From: Crotophaga sulcirostris
Taxonomy: Eukaryota; Chordata; Aves; Cuculiformes; Crotophagidae
Length of the DNA: 64,000 nucleotides
Assembly (NCBI GenBank): GCA_013397455.1
Contig: VYZB01000218.1
Span: 787,278 to 851,277 of the forward strand
Reading direction: 5' to 3'
Below are positions 38,036-49,400 of the stretch, in pieces (position 1 is the stretch's first letter; each line of letters starts with the position of its first letter). The position numbers were made by a program, and so were the translations under genes. The notes beneath the pieces were generated by a model. That model had not been told where the DNA came from. It made no database searches and saw nothing but the letters and a program-made list of their open reading frames with translations.

Positions 38036-41000
38036 AATATACATGCATATGCGTGTGTGCACACATGTGTTTATCCATCCTTTCTAATGCTGTGAGGAGG
38101 TTCAAATAGGAGAGAAAACGCTTTACCTCCTTCAAGATCCGAGAAGTTTTCATCTCAAAGCAGGACTTATCTTGATCAACATTTAAAATCAACTATATTT
38201 AACAGTTTGATAAAAATCTCTTTGAAGTCCCTTGAGTATAGTAGCACATGAATGAAGCTGCAATCTCTTTAAGACATATTAAAAGCAGTTGGCTTATCAG
38301 TGTGTCATTATTAACTGTATTAATTAATTGTCAATATAGCATGAAAAGTTTAGGAAGTATTTTACAGATAAATAAAAAGACTTTTTTTTTTGTTTCCCCC
38401 CTCCTCCCGCCGCAACACATCACACTTAGAGTAAAAGCCTGACTTTGGATCTGATTTGTAACTCCTCCCCATGCTTTTTTTTTCTCTTAATGAGGATGGT
38501 TTCTTTACATGTCCCACCTTTTCATAGAAATAAATTGAAAGAGCAACAAACAGTCATTTCAGTGAAGGAATCGTTGTGATTCTGAATCTAGACTTTTGAT
38601 CTGCTGATCAAGAAAATCTTGAAGGCTGAGTAGTAGGCAATGTTTCCAGTTCTGAAACAACCTCCTCCAACTTGCCAAACAGTAACAAGACAGGAAAGTC
38701 TGAGCCTGTTGAGTATTACAAACTAGTTACTTGGTACAGGGGAAATCAAGACTATGGGGACAATATGGAGAGATCCAGTTCGGGTTTTTCATTCCTTTCC
38801 GTGTTGTCTTTTGCAGAACTGTTCGTATTAAAATAATAGAAAGTAGCTGAGATGAGCGTAGTGGAAGAATGACATACACTGAACTAACCAGGGCAGTAAA
38901 CTTAGCAGTGCATTTCCCATTCCTGCAGCTTTAGTTCTGGCAGTATCCAGCACTGAACTATCTCCATCAGAAGCAGGAAAATCATGCCAACCTCTTCTCA
39001 GCTTGGTGACAGAGTTTCTAAAAGGAATCAAAGACCTTAAGAGTCCCTCCAGGCACATCACTACACTTTTATTTGTCTTGACAATATTTCAACTTTTGAT
39101 TTGTACGGATTTATGATTTCAAAAGATGCCAAAGGGAGTTAATGTCACATTGAAGCAAAATATTAAAACGTACAGCTGAAAGTTTGAGACATAATGCCTT
39201 GACTTAGATACAGGTTGCACTTACAGAACTTCTGAAGTCTCTTTAAATGTCATTGTGTAATATGTGATATCCTTTACAGCCTGTGACTGCCTGCCTTAAA
39301 TGACTTCATTTTACTATGCTGTGAAGCATTTACTGACAAAAGAGCCTACCTTCGACAGTAGTCTGCATGAGAAATTCTTGATGCTGCATTTGATTGAAAA
39401 CTTTTATTCTTAATTTGTGTTTGCATAGCTCTTTGGTGAGTTATAAAAGTAGCTATAGTTATAGTAACTGTAGTGTAGTTACAAAAGGAATGGAGAGGGA
39501 GTAAAAAAGAATAACTTAAGAAGGGCTGTGAAAATTGTAGAGGTGCAAACAAAGAAAATAGGAAGGAAAATATTCAAAATTTTTTTTCCTTTTCCCTGCT
39601 GCTGCTTATGTTCAGACTTCAGCACTTAACTTTGCAGAACTGACAATACTGTAACCATCTGCAGATCTGTAAGTTCTCCTTTATTTTTTTTTCAGATATA
39701 TCTACTGTACAACACTCAGAAGAAAAACAGATTTCCTGATCATAGAATGTGAAGAGATAGCTGGAATGCTTGCAATTAATTATTTGAGTTTGAAATTTTA
39801 AAGAAAATTTGAATACCATATTAGAAGAACCTGGTGACCTATTAAAAGTACCTGGTGAGGATAACAGAAGCTAATTGTCTAAGCAAAATTTAGATAAGCA
39901 GTATTTTTCCTTAAAGTATGAGAAAAATGTTCAGAGAAAAATGTTCTGAGAAAACCTATAATTTGGACAAATGATTTCAGACACTTTAGATTTGCTTTGG
40001 ATTGTTTTATTCACTCTAAAACAGTGAAATGTTTTTTCACTCTCATATACCTCACGTATCTCAGAATAATTACAATATGCTTAGAAAGAAAATACTGGGG
40101 ACTTGTGTGGTATAAATTCTTCCAAAATGAGGAGTAAGAATCTAAAAAGAGGCATATATTAAAACATTTTGTGCAGCAAATTGGTATCAGTTGCCTATTT
40201 TAGCAGGCTTGCCCTTTCATTACTCAGTAGAGTCTATCTGATGATAACATGAAAGACAATTTTGCTGTGTGTGATTCACAGGCTCATTTTTTACTTTTGC
40301 CTCACAGTCTTCTGGATGAGCAGCCTGTGCATACCTGGCGTACCGCAGGTGTGTGCAGGGCTTGCAGGAGAGTACAGTTGGCTGCTGCTGCTGCTGAGGG
40401 CTGGACCTGCTCTTGCACACTGTGCCAGGGGCCTGGCAGGCTGCTGCATCACTTTCAGGCACAGGCACTCTGCACTTGTGTGTTTATTTCACTCAGATCT
40501 AAAATGCCTCTTGGCAAAATATCTCCGCCTACTTATGCTTCTCTGCTTCTCAGCTGCTGGTGGTAGTAAGTGCAGTTCATTGACGCTCTCTGTTGTTTCA
40601 TGCATGGCCAGTAAATCTGGATAGAAACATGATCACCTTGCCTAGGCCCAGACAGGAGAGGTGATGCTCCAGTCAGACAAGTGTCTTTTTGGTTTTGTCA
40701 GCATCAGAAATTAACAGCAGGGTGAAAGATGACTTCTCAGGGGCCAGGTTTCTTCCTGCAATGGATATTTATCTAGAATTCTTCATACTTCAGTTTCCAC
40801 AGTCTAGAGCATACTCTTTTCAGTTTGACCTTTTATTCTCTTTTGTCTAAATAATTTCAAGGACTGTGTGATGGCATTATACATACTTTACTTATATGTG
40901 ATTTAGGATACACACCAGCTCGAACATATTGCAGAGTGCACAGAAATGACAGGGAAGGGGGGTTTGGTTGGTTGGGGTCAAATAAAGCATGTTTGTTTAT

Positions 41001-41533
41001 AGAAAATGTTCTGGATTTTTTACTTCTGTTCTAATGGATCTTTCCATAATACTAATTTTTGTTTGCTAGGCTTTTTTTTTCATCATTTGTTTTCCATTAT
41101 GTAAAATGGCTGATAAAATGGTCTGATTGAAAAAACTTGCGTCTTGGTACTGCTCATTGGGATGAATGCTGGCATTTTTACTTGAGAGATGAAAGCTTAT
41201 ATTACACTTCATTGCACCATACTAAGAATGGTTCAAGAACACAGGCACTACTCAGCCGCATCTGTCTTTTGCCTTAAATGATGCTTGGGGAACCAAGAGA
41301 GAGGTAATGATTTGAAAAGCATGAGATCTAAATAAAGTCATGTTTGCTGTACAAATTCTTCAAGATAATTCAGTGCCTAAGAAAATGTTGCTCTCAGAGA
41401 ATATCATTTTTTCAATCCTAAAAACCCCTCAGCAAATGAGTATATTTTCTCCTTTCTGTAGTACATGAGGATGTGGGAACTAAAGGGATACTGGAAAGAC
41501 CTAAGTAATCTATCTAAAGCTTCCTAGCATGAG
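38036..41533. other. Unique sequence, no gene recognised
   Basis: A short alternating GT/CA patch lies at 38050-38070. A T-run followed by a C-rich stretch lies at about 38381-38412, and a short (CTG)n patch near 40381-40396. Two overlapping plus-strand frames at 40249-40624 are not supported by any family or signal. No element was recognised. Confidence 0.5.
41529..41533 (+). repeat. Target site duplication, left copy (ATGAG)
   Basis: ATGAG immediately precedes the LTR. The right copy at 42123-42127 is ATGGG, four of five identical. A 5-bp duplication is usual for ERVL-class insertions. Confidence 0.65.
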
Positions 41534-41787
41534 TGTGCTGGTTTTGGTTGGGACAGAGTTGATTTTCTTTGTAGTAGCTAGTATGAGGCTTCATTTTGTG
41601 CTGGAAACTGTTGATAACACAGGGATGATTTAGTTATTGCTGAGCTTGAGTGTATACACAGAGTCAAGGCCTTTTCTTTTCCCTACTCCACGCCACCACT
41701 GGGCAGACTAGGGGTACAATAGCAGGTGGGAGCGGACACAGCTGAGACCGTCGACCTGAACTGATCAAATGGACATCCAATGACATA

Positions 41788-41795
41788 TGACGTCA
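41788..41795 (+). promoter_or_regulatory. Perfect CRE palindrome (TGACGTCA) in LTR U3
   Basis: An intact 8-bp full-site CRE, the known binding site of CREB/ATF bZIP dimers, lies 8 bp upstream of the TATA box. The central CpG is retained. Confidence 0.85.
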
Positions 41796-41803
41796 TGCTC
41801 AGC

Positions 41804-41811
41804 ATATAAAA
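41804..41811 (+). promoter_or_regulatory. LTR TATA box (ATATAAAA)
   Basis: ATATAAAA follows the CRE, as expected for the U3 core promoter. Transcription would begin about 25-30 bp downstream, in the GAAGGAAGG region, if the LTR is active. Confidence 0.75.
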
Positions 41812-41990
41812 CTTGGTGAAGAAGAAGGAAGGGGGGATATTCAGAGTGATGACATTTGTTTTCCCATGTAACTATTTCACATGATGGAATCCTGCTTTCT
41901 TGGAGATGGCTGAACACCTGCTTGTTGATGGGAAGTAGTGAATTAATTCCTTGCTTTGCTTTGCTTATGTGTGCTGTTTTTGCTTTACCT

Positions 41991-41996
41991 ATTAAA
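41991..41996 (+). promoter_or_regulatory. LTR poly(A) signal ATTAAA
   Basis: ATTAAA lies in CTTTACCTATTAAATTGGC, in the R/U5 part of the LTR and at the position shared with the other copy. Confidence 0.7.
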
Positions 41997-42122
41997 TTGG
42001 CTTTATCTCAGCCCACGAGTTTTCTCACTTTTACTCTTCCAGTTCTCTTCCCCGTACCACCAGGGGTAAGTGAGCAAGCTGCTGGGTGGTGCTTAGTTTC
42101 CAGATCGGTTTAAATCATGAAA

Positions 42123-42127
42123 ATGGG
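42123..42127 (+). repeat. Target site duplication, right copy (ATGGG)
   Basis: This pairs with ATGAG at 41529-41533, with one substitution since insertion. Confidence 0.65.
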
Positions 42128-42260
42128 ATTTCACAATAACAGTGGCCTAATACAGGAGGAAGAAGAGCTCTTTGAAGGTTGAAATATAATCGTATAGCAT
42201 CTGGGTTATATCTATGGGATCTTCATGTTCCTTCAAATAACTTTGTGAGATGTAAAATTG

Positions 42261-42274
42261 GTGTGTGTGTGTGT
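42261..42274 (+). repeat. (GT)7 microsatellite
   Basis: Seven uninterrupted GT units followed by a T-rich stretch. Confidence 0.95.
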
Positions 42275-44074
42275 TTGTTTTTAAGTGAGGCTGAATTTCT
42301 TCTCTGTAGTGACAGAAGGCTGGCTGTCTTTGCGCACAAGCAGTACTTTGTATCAGAAGGAAAAAACAGTACAGACGTGCTCTGCCGCCCTGATGAAAAC
42401 TGAGGGCTAGACTGCTACAGCAGCAGCGCACTGAGAAGAAGCAAGTCTACCACAGTTTTGAGCCCCCTGTCTTCAGAGACAAGGAATTAGCCTGACAGGT
42501 ACACAGTAAACAATGTATGGACACTTCCCTTCCCTCCTGCTACATATAGCAGAGGAAGGATATGGGACATCTTTGAGATCCATAAATTTTCATCTGCCCA
42601 GGTAATTGGGCACCCTGGAGAGACACCAAATAGCTTCCCCCCTGAGATGAGTTATCACTGGCAGAAACACCATAGTTTAAAACGTTCTTTGCAAATGCTT
42701 TGGGAAAAAAAGGACTTATCAAGCAGTGTCTGAAAGTAATGTCTAGCAAACTAGCAGCTTCTGCTCTTTGATTTTAAGAGGTCTCTCTCCAACCATTCTT
42801 TATAGCAAATGTGTCTTAAAACTCCGCTTTCCTCTGTCTTACCAGCCATATATCTTCAATTTGCTGCTGTAATTAGTAAAATTAGAAATTAGCAAATTAG
42901 AAATGTAAAGCAAGTTCCACTTGAGTTTTTCTTATTAGCAAGTTGGAGACTTTGAGACAACACAACGATAAATCTCCTATTCTAATGGCTTCGGGTGCTT
43001 GACTCTTGCATGGTCAGCTTGGGTACTGGCAGAGATACAAAATCTAGGACAAAACCCTACTGCATTAAAACAATTTGAAGAGGAAAATGCTACCATGGAG
43101 ACATGCTTCTGGAGCAGACGTTCTCCTGGGGGAACTGGCATGGCAGAAGCACTCTGCCAATGCGTGACCTCTACGTGTGGCCTTCTCTGAACCTTTTCTG
43201 AAGTAACTATTTTTTTCTGTAAAATGTCATTCTTCATCCCATCTGTAGCTTGAGAATTTGATACCAAATCCTGAAAAAGCACTACATGTTCAGCATTAGG
43301 TATTTCCCTTGAAACACTCTTCACTTTCTTCTATCGTATCCCAAGGCAGCTAGAAGCACTTTGTAAGCTTTAAGAGTTCAGTAAGGTTGGACAATGTCAG
43401 GGCAATGTGAAATTGCTTTGGCTTTGAAGATCCATGCCTTGGATTGCAGTAAAGGCAACACGGGCATTGAAGTTAAGGCATAAATACATAAATTTAATCA
43501 AAAGGGGACACCAGCATTGCCCCTAACAGAAACATATGCTGTAGGACAGTGAGCAGATCTGTGGCCTCTGAGCTCTGAATGAGCTCTAAACCATATAACA
43601 AGATAAAATACCTTTCTAAGAGCTGCACAGAAAGTTCATTCTGTAGCGAAACTGGCATATGATAAACTAAAAGGAATCTTTTCCAGCACCCACTTGGGAA
43701 AAACATCCACAATTGGTCTTTCACAAAATACCTGAGATAACAAAAAGCAACTTTTCTGAAGTATGTTTCTAACAGTGTTCAAATGGCATGATAGCCTGAA
43801 AGCTCAGCCCGAGGTTGTGAGCTGATAATGCAGAACAAGGGGGTTAGTGTCACTGCAAATCATGGGGAAGGTGAAACCTGTGAGAGTGCTGTAGGTCAGG
43901 TAGAAGCATGTCTGCCTACTTATCAGAATTACATTTTTCATAGCAGCTTGCCATTTAAGTCTTTATCTCAGATAAAGGCTAATGTTATCCTTAAATTATC
44001 TTTGCTTGAGTAGAAGGATTGTGTCTTTTGCATGCAGAAAGGTTAGGGCTTTTTTTTGTTCGTGTGTTGTTGTA

Positions 44075-44094
44075 CCCCCTCCCCCCTCCTCCCC
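44075..44094 (-). repeat. C-rich run, G-rich on the minus strand
   Basis: The minus strand reads G4-A-G2-A-G6-A-G5. Three long G-runs plus a G-doublet could form a two-layer or bulged G-quadruplex. The strict four-run G3 pattern is not met. Confidence 0.8.
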
Positions 44095-46395
44095 GATAAC
44101 AGCATCCTTTTATCTAGATCACAGTTAATGACAACTCTTAGAATATGCAAAATCATGAAGCCATGAGGCTGTATCAAGCTCTGGTCAGCCTGCAAATCTT
44201 GTATAATATTTTTACCATACTGCAGGCTAAGAATTCTGAGCCAGTCTGATTAAAGTGAATCTTTCTATCCAAAACAGTGTTTTTATCTAGTACTGTATAA
44301 CATAAATGTTAAGCATGTTATAGTATAATATTAGAATGTTCCAAAACATCCAGGTACTTGTACTCTGTAGCTTAATTGAATGAAATCTGTTAGAGAATTC
44401 TGCATAAAAGCCTGTTTCTAGTGTAATGAAAATTGGGCTAAGCTGTGTTATTGATTGTACTTTGTTAAAAGTTTCATGTGATACTGAAAGTATGTGTAGA
44501 ATATGTGTATTTGTAAATTCATAATGAGGAAAAAACTTAACCATTATGGGAGTAGCACTGAAATGAATCAATTATTTTCAAAACAATTTCAATTAAAAAT
44601 ATTTCTCCTAGTCAAAATGACAGCACATTTCTTTTTAGCAAATATAGAAGCAGGCATGAGCTCATGTGGAGTATTAGTACTTTCCATAAGGTACAAAAAA
44701 GACAGATGCATCTTTCTGTTAGTTAGATACAAATTTAAGAAAGAAAAATAGCAGCTGGTAAGAGTAATGCAGTAAGTAGTTATTTAGAAGAGGATCATTG
44801 TTAACCTCACTTGAATGCAGTGGGGAAGTTGAAGGTTTGTTCAGGAACATAGAACTTGAAAGAAATGTACACTGATTATGAAAGCCTCTGATTTCTTATT
44901 GCTCATCTTTGTTTTCTATCAGAGGGTAGGGATTTGCATAATGTGTGATTGTCAACTAGAAGTGAAGGATAGGTGCAAGCGGATAAGTTACTATCTCATC
45001 CAGATGGAAGTGAAGTCAGATGGCAACAGTATGCCATAAGCTGATTTCAGGAAAGGTGGCAAACACCCCTCAACAGAAATATTCACTTCCCTTGATGCAA
45101 GCTAAAACCCATTACAGAAATGTATTCCTCCAAATGTCCTGCTGGTCGAGAGAAGCTAATCAGTTCATGGCTTGCCACATGTGGGAGATGACGCGAGCAA
45201 TATCTGAAACTGTCACTGAGGAAATTCACTCCACGTACATTCTGATGGTGCAGAAGGCTGAAGCCAGAGTGTGATGGACAGGGAATAAAGGGGAAACTGC
45301 TTCTCAAAATTGCACATTTTAATAAGGCCCATATGAATGCATGGTTCTAGGAATTCAGTATTTCTTAAAAAATTTTGGATCGCAGGTTTGAGGAATCCAT
45401 TATGTTTATGAAATAAACTGGTTGCTGGATTATTGCCTCAATCCCCAATTATGACAGGGAGAGGGAGCTTCAAATAGCAGCTGAGGCATTTAATGAAATG
45501 TGGTACTGAGTGCTTCCCCCTTTTGGGGGTATGGTATGCTTACTTTTTTTATTATTATTCTTCCACTATGCAAATATTTGAGAGCCTCTCCTCAGAAATC
45601 CCTGTGAGGGCAACAAATATGGGCTATGCCTCATGAGTGTAATTCTCAGTATGTGAAGGTGGAATGTGAGTGGAATGATACTCAGGCAGGTAAGCATCTT
45701 TGCTGTTTGTAACATCTGAATAACTACAAGCGTGAGTAATCTGACTGGCATAAGCCAATCTGAATAAACCACGGGAAAATGAACCATGATGGTGAAAGAA
45801 GAATGCATTTTGAAGAGAAAGTAAGCATGTTCAACACAGCAAATTCCAGATAGAGTATGAGTCTACTCAGTGACTGGTAGTGAAGCTAACAAATGAGGCC
45901 TTACATTGTTTCAAAAAAGCAGATGTTAATATATAGAAGACACCTCTATAGTCATTCAAGTCTAGGAACTCACTCCTTAGTTGCTGACATTAAAGTTTCA
46001 GTGTTGCAAGCAAACTTAGTATGTTTGTCTTAAACATTGCCATATCTAGTCTGCTTATAAATAGGAAAACCAAGTATTATAGCTATTAACAGTTCAGATA
46101 ATTTGACATAAAATATAATCCATGGTAACTCAAGTATTCATTACCACATTTTTATTCCAAGAAATCTGCTTTTAATAATTGATGCAAAGTATGTGTTGCT
46201 GCCACAGTTCATTGTTTAATTAGTTTTCTGATCAAACACATTAATGAAGGAAGACCTAATAAATCATGCAAGAGCAGAATGAAGTACTTAGTTAATATGT
46301 GTTGCATTGATTAATGGTAATACGAAACCACAGCAATCTTGCAACAGTTGTTAAATATGACCATGCACAATTACAAGGGCACCTTGAAACACATT

Positions 46396-46456
46396 AAAAA
46401 AAAAAAAAAAAAAAGGAAAGGGAAAAAAAAGTAAAAAGAGAGAAAGAAAAAAAAAG
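46396..46456 (+). repeat. A-rich / polypurine tract
   Basis: Nineteen consecutive A residues (46396-46414) are followed by about 40 bp made almost only of A and G. Confidence 0.95.
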
Positions 46457-49400
46457 ATCAACATAAAATTCTCTTAAAAATGAGAGTGCCTGGGACGTTT
46501 CCTGACTTGCTCTGAGTTCCAAGCTGCAGCAGTGATGGATTAAAGGTATTTTGAAATCCAAGTGAAAACTAGATCTGTGTGTTTTGGCAGCAGTGCTGCA
46601 GTATGTTCCATTGCAGTCAGTGCAGGGTGCAAGAAGGGGAGTCCACAGGGCATAATGTGTTGGCACCCCCCTCAGTTTTGTGGTGTTATGATGGTGGCAG
46701 ACAATACACCTCTTCTTGCTGCCAGAGAACATATTTTGAGCTACCATTTTACCAGCCCCTAACATTAATACTATTCACTATATTATTCTAAGCTTAGGGT
46801 CTTCTGGCTGTCTTATGTTATTGGCAAAAACCATGGTTGGAAATCAAGAAGTAAAACAAAGGTGAGCAAGAATGTTATAATAGAAATATGGAAGAGTGAA
46901 TGGAAAAATTATGTGCAGGAGATAAAAATGAGGCAGTCACCACTTAGGTACGCTCTGTTTGATGTTAGAAAATATGAGATTAAACTTGGGTGATGTGTGA
47001 AAGAGTAGGAGACTCAGACCTCCTGTGCCTAGAAAGGCATATTGAGATTTCCACTTTAATTTGGCTTCAAATTTTAACTTGTAAGTTACTGATATCTACC
47101 TACATTTCTTTTGGTGCTGTGCTCACCCCTCACTCCCTGCAGGGACTGACAGCACTTCTCCAAATTCTCTCAACCTGTTCCCTCATCTGCCACAACATAC
47201 AAAGATTGTGGCAATAGACTAAGAAGAGGCTCCTGGCTGAAAGGGCTCCCTTGCTGCTGCTGTAATTTGACCTGTTACCTTGGCTCTACATGTAAGGAAG
47301 GTCTCTAGGACCATCTCTTTCCCACTTAGCTCTGGTCATTTCTGGGTATGCAATGCTCAGATGATCAGCCAGATTTGCAAGTTCTGAATCACCAGAAGAA
47401 ACAGATAGGGATTTCCAGTAAGTAGGTGCAAAGCATCTGAGTTGCTCTAATGTTTTGGAAAATCCCACTAGTCCCTGATTGAATCTTCATGTGCTTAAAT
47501 TTTCTGACAAGAGTCTTGCCGTAAAGAACTTCCTCCACATCTCATTGCTGGTGTACGTTACTGCAAGGTCCTCCTCAACCTGTCCTCACCAGCAAGGCAA
47601 CTGTTTGCCTTGATTTATCTTTGCAGTATCTCACTAAGACTTGCTTCCAGAAGCACGTGCTTGTTTCTTCTTTCCTCAGAGGAGATTGCCCCACAAACGG
47701 CTATGATTAATACATATGTGACCAGCCTCCTGTCCAAAGATTGTTCCTTTTGATTTCAAAAAAACAACAGAAAAAGAAGGGAACAAGTTGTTCACCTGCT
47801 GGAGGAACCTGACCCAGTTTCCCTCAGACACAAATGGAACTGCAAAGGAGAGAATATGATTTTGGTTGGCTGAGCCTTCTCAAGCTCTTTATTCATGTGT
47901 TGCAAACTCCACTACTTTCCAGCTAAGAGAAAAGTGAGGTTACTGTTTTCTTTGTGCAGAACACCTTTCTACACATCTGAAAGGAACTTTTCTGCAGTTG
48001 CTCCTTTCCAGTTGATTTCCCATGAGAAGAAACTGATTGTTTACGAGATTCTTGGATGAAGCAAGAAACCCAAATTAGATTTAGGATCTTGTTGTCGGAG
48101 TATCTCCAAAAAGGGAAGCTCATAGTCCTTACCAAATATTAGATAAATTGAGATGTTTAAAAATGTTTGTGGGTGGTAGAGGAAATTCAGCAAAATTATA
48201 AGAAAAAATGATACTGGATTGTATATATTTGATTTGATGTATTTTAAAGAGGTAGGATATAACAGCTCAAATTACCTTTTAATTGACACTGATGACAAAC
48301 TTTCTCCTTTGAAGAGTGAAAATGAATTCATGCAGCCTGACAACATTACGAAACCAAGGGCCAATCCCCCAGGGCATACTGGAAAGGAAAAGGAAGAAAT
48401 GCCATAAGCAGACCATTTTTAACTTTGTGTTTATATAAAAGAAGTGCATATTAATTAATTTTGGTATCAATTCTCTTTTAGAAAGCATTCTGTGGTTGAG
48501 TAGGATCAGTTTGTACCAGGTGAATCAGCTTCTCTGTGCACTTCCCTTCTTGGAGCTACTACAGACGTCTTCTTTGCATATGTTATTGAGGATCAGGTTC
48601 AGAAATAATTTTCTGGCTTTGTGTCATCATTGCAGGTTGTCATTGTTCAGATTTAATGGAGATAAAATGCGTCATCTTCTTCAGAAGGGAACAGAGAGAT
48701 AAACAAGAGCAATAAAGAGATACAGAAAGAGGATGAATTTTTATGATAGGTTATTTTGGCAATAGCTTTGGTTTAAGTAACAAACATTGAACCAAGTAAG
48801 ACTAAAGTGTGCAATATGTAATCCTGGAATCACTAGAATGCGAATAACAAATATCTCCATATGTTCAAACACAGTATTGAGAATTGATCTCATTTCCCAT
48901 CAAGTTCACTTAGAGAGACTTGAGATATTCTGTCTCTCAGGGTTTCAACCTCTGTTCCTGAAGTTGAAGGCTGAAAAGGAGGCCCAGAAGAGGGCTCCTA
49001 TGAATGTCTTTGAGGGATGAGTCTCAAACAAACCTTGTTCATTCCTCTGTTTATGGTAACTTCTGTACCTCAGTAGAATTCCCATCAACTTATAGAGACA
49101 CAGGGTTTCACTTCAGGCATTTGGCCTCCAAAACCTCAGATTCCTTTTTGTGAAATTCTGAAGTAATTTTAAATACATTTCTTTTAAATAAGGGGAACAG
49201 CAATTGCAACTCAAGAAAAAAGAAAGAAAGATTCAGATTGACTAAGAACTTTAGGGAAACTTTAGTCAGAAATTCCGAAATAGGCTTTTCAAAACAGTTG
49301 ACTTGAACTAAACAAGTGAGAATCTAAGACACTTTTTACCTTTCTACAACCAACCCTCTAATGTGAGAAGAAAGCTTTGGATCTCCACCTTTTCCTTTAT

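Larger units (their letters stand above)
41534..42122 (+). mobile_element. Solo ERVL-class LTR (589 bp)
   Basis: The sequence opens TGTGCTGGTTTTGGTTGGGA and ends TTAAATCATGAAA, where the usual terminal CA has become AA. Its whole length matches the LTR family at 16710-17279. U3, R and U5 landmarks are in order: a CRE and TATA box at 41788-41811, the ATGGAATCCTGCTTTCTTGG block after the likely transcription start, ATTAAA at 41991-41996, and the TTTCTCACTTTTACTCTTCC segment. Near-matching 5-bp duplications flank both ends, and no internal retroviral sequence is present on either side. This is a solo LTR left after recombination between the two LTRs of a provirus. It is better preserved than the copy at 16.7 kb. 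Confidence 0.92.

Noticed and set aside
40249..40624. Two overlapping plus-strand frames in different phases
   Set aside because: Both are open through the same G+C-rich, CTG-containing patch and neither has family or splice support.
42147..42431. Minus-strand frame downstream of the solo LTR as a retroviral remnant
   Set aside because: The 5-bp duplication places the insertion boundary at 42122-42127, so this sequence is host flank. No retroviral motif was seen.
46396..46456. Poly(A) tract as the tail of a processed pseudogene
   Set aside because: Upstream sequence shows no open or eroded coding region, the AATAAA-like word is more than 100 bp away, and no flanking duplication was seen.
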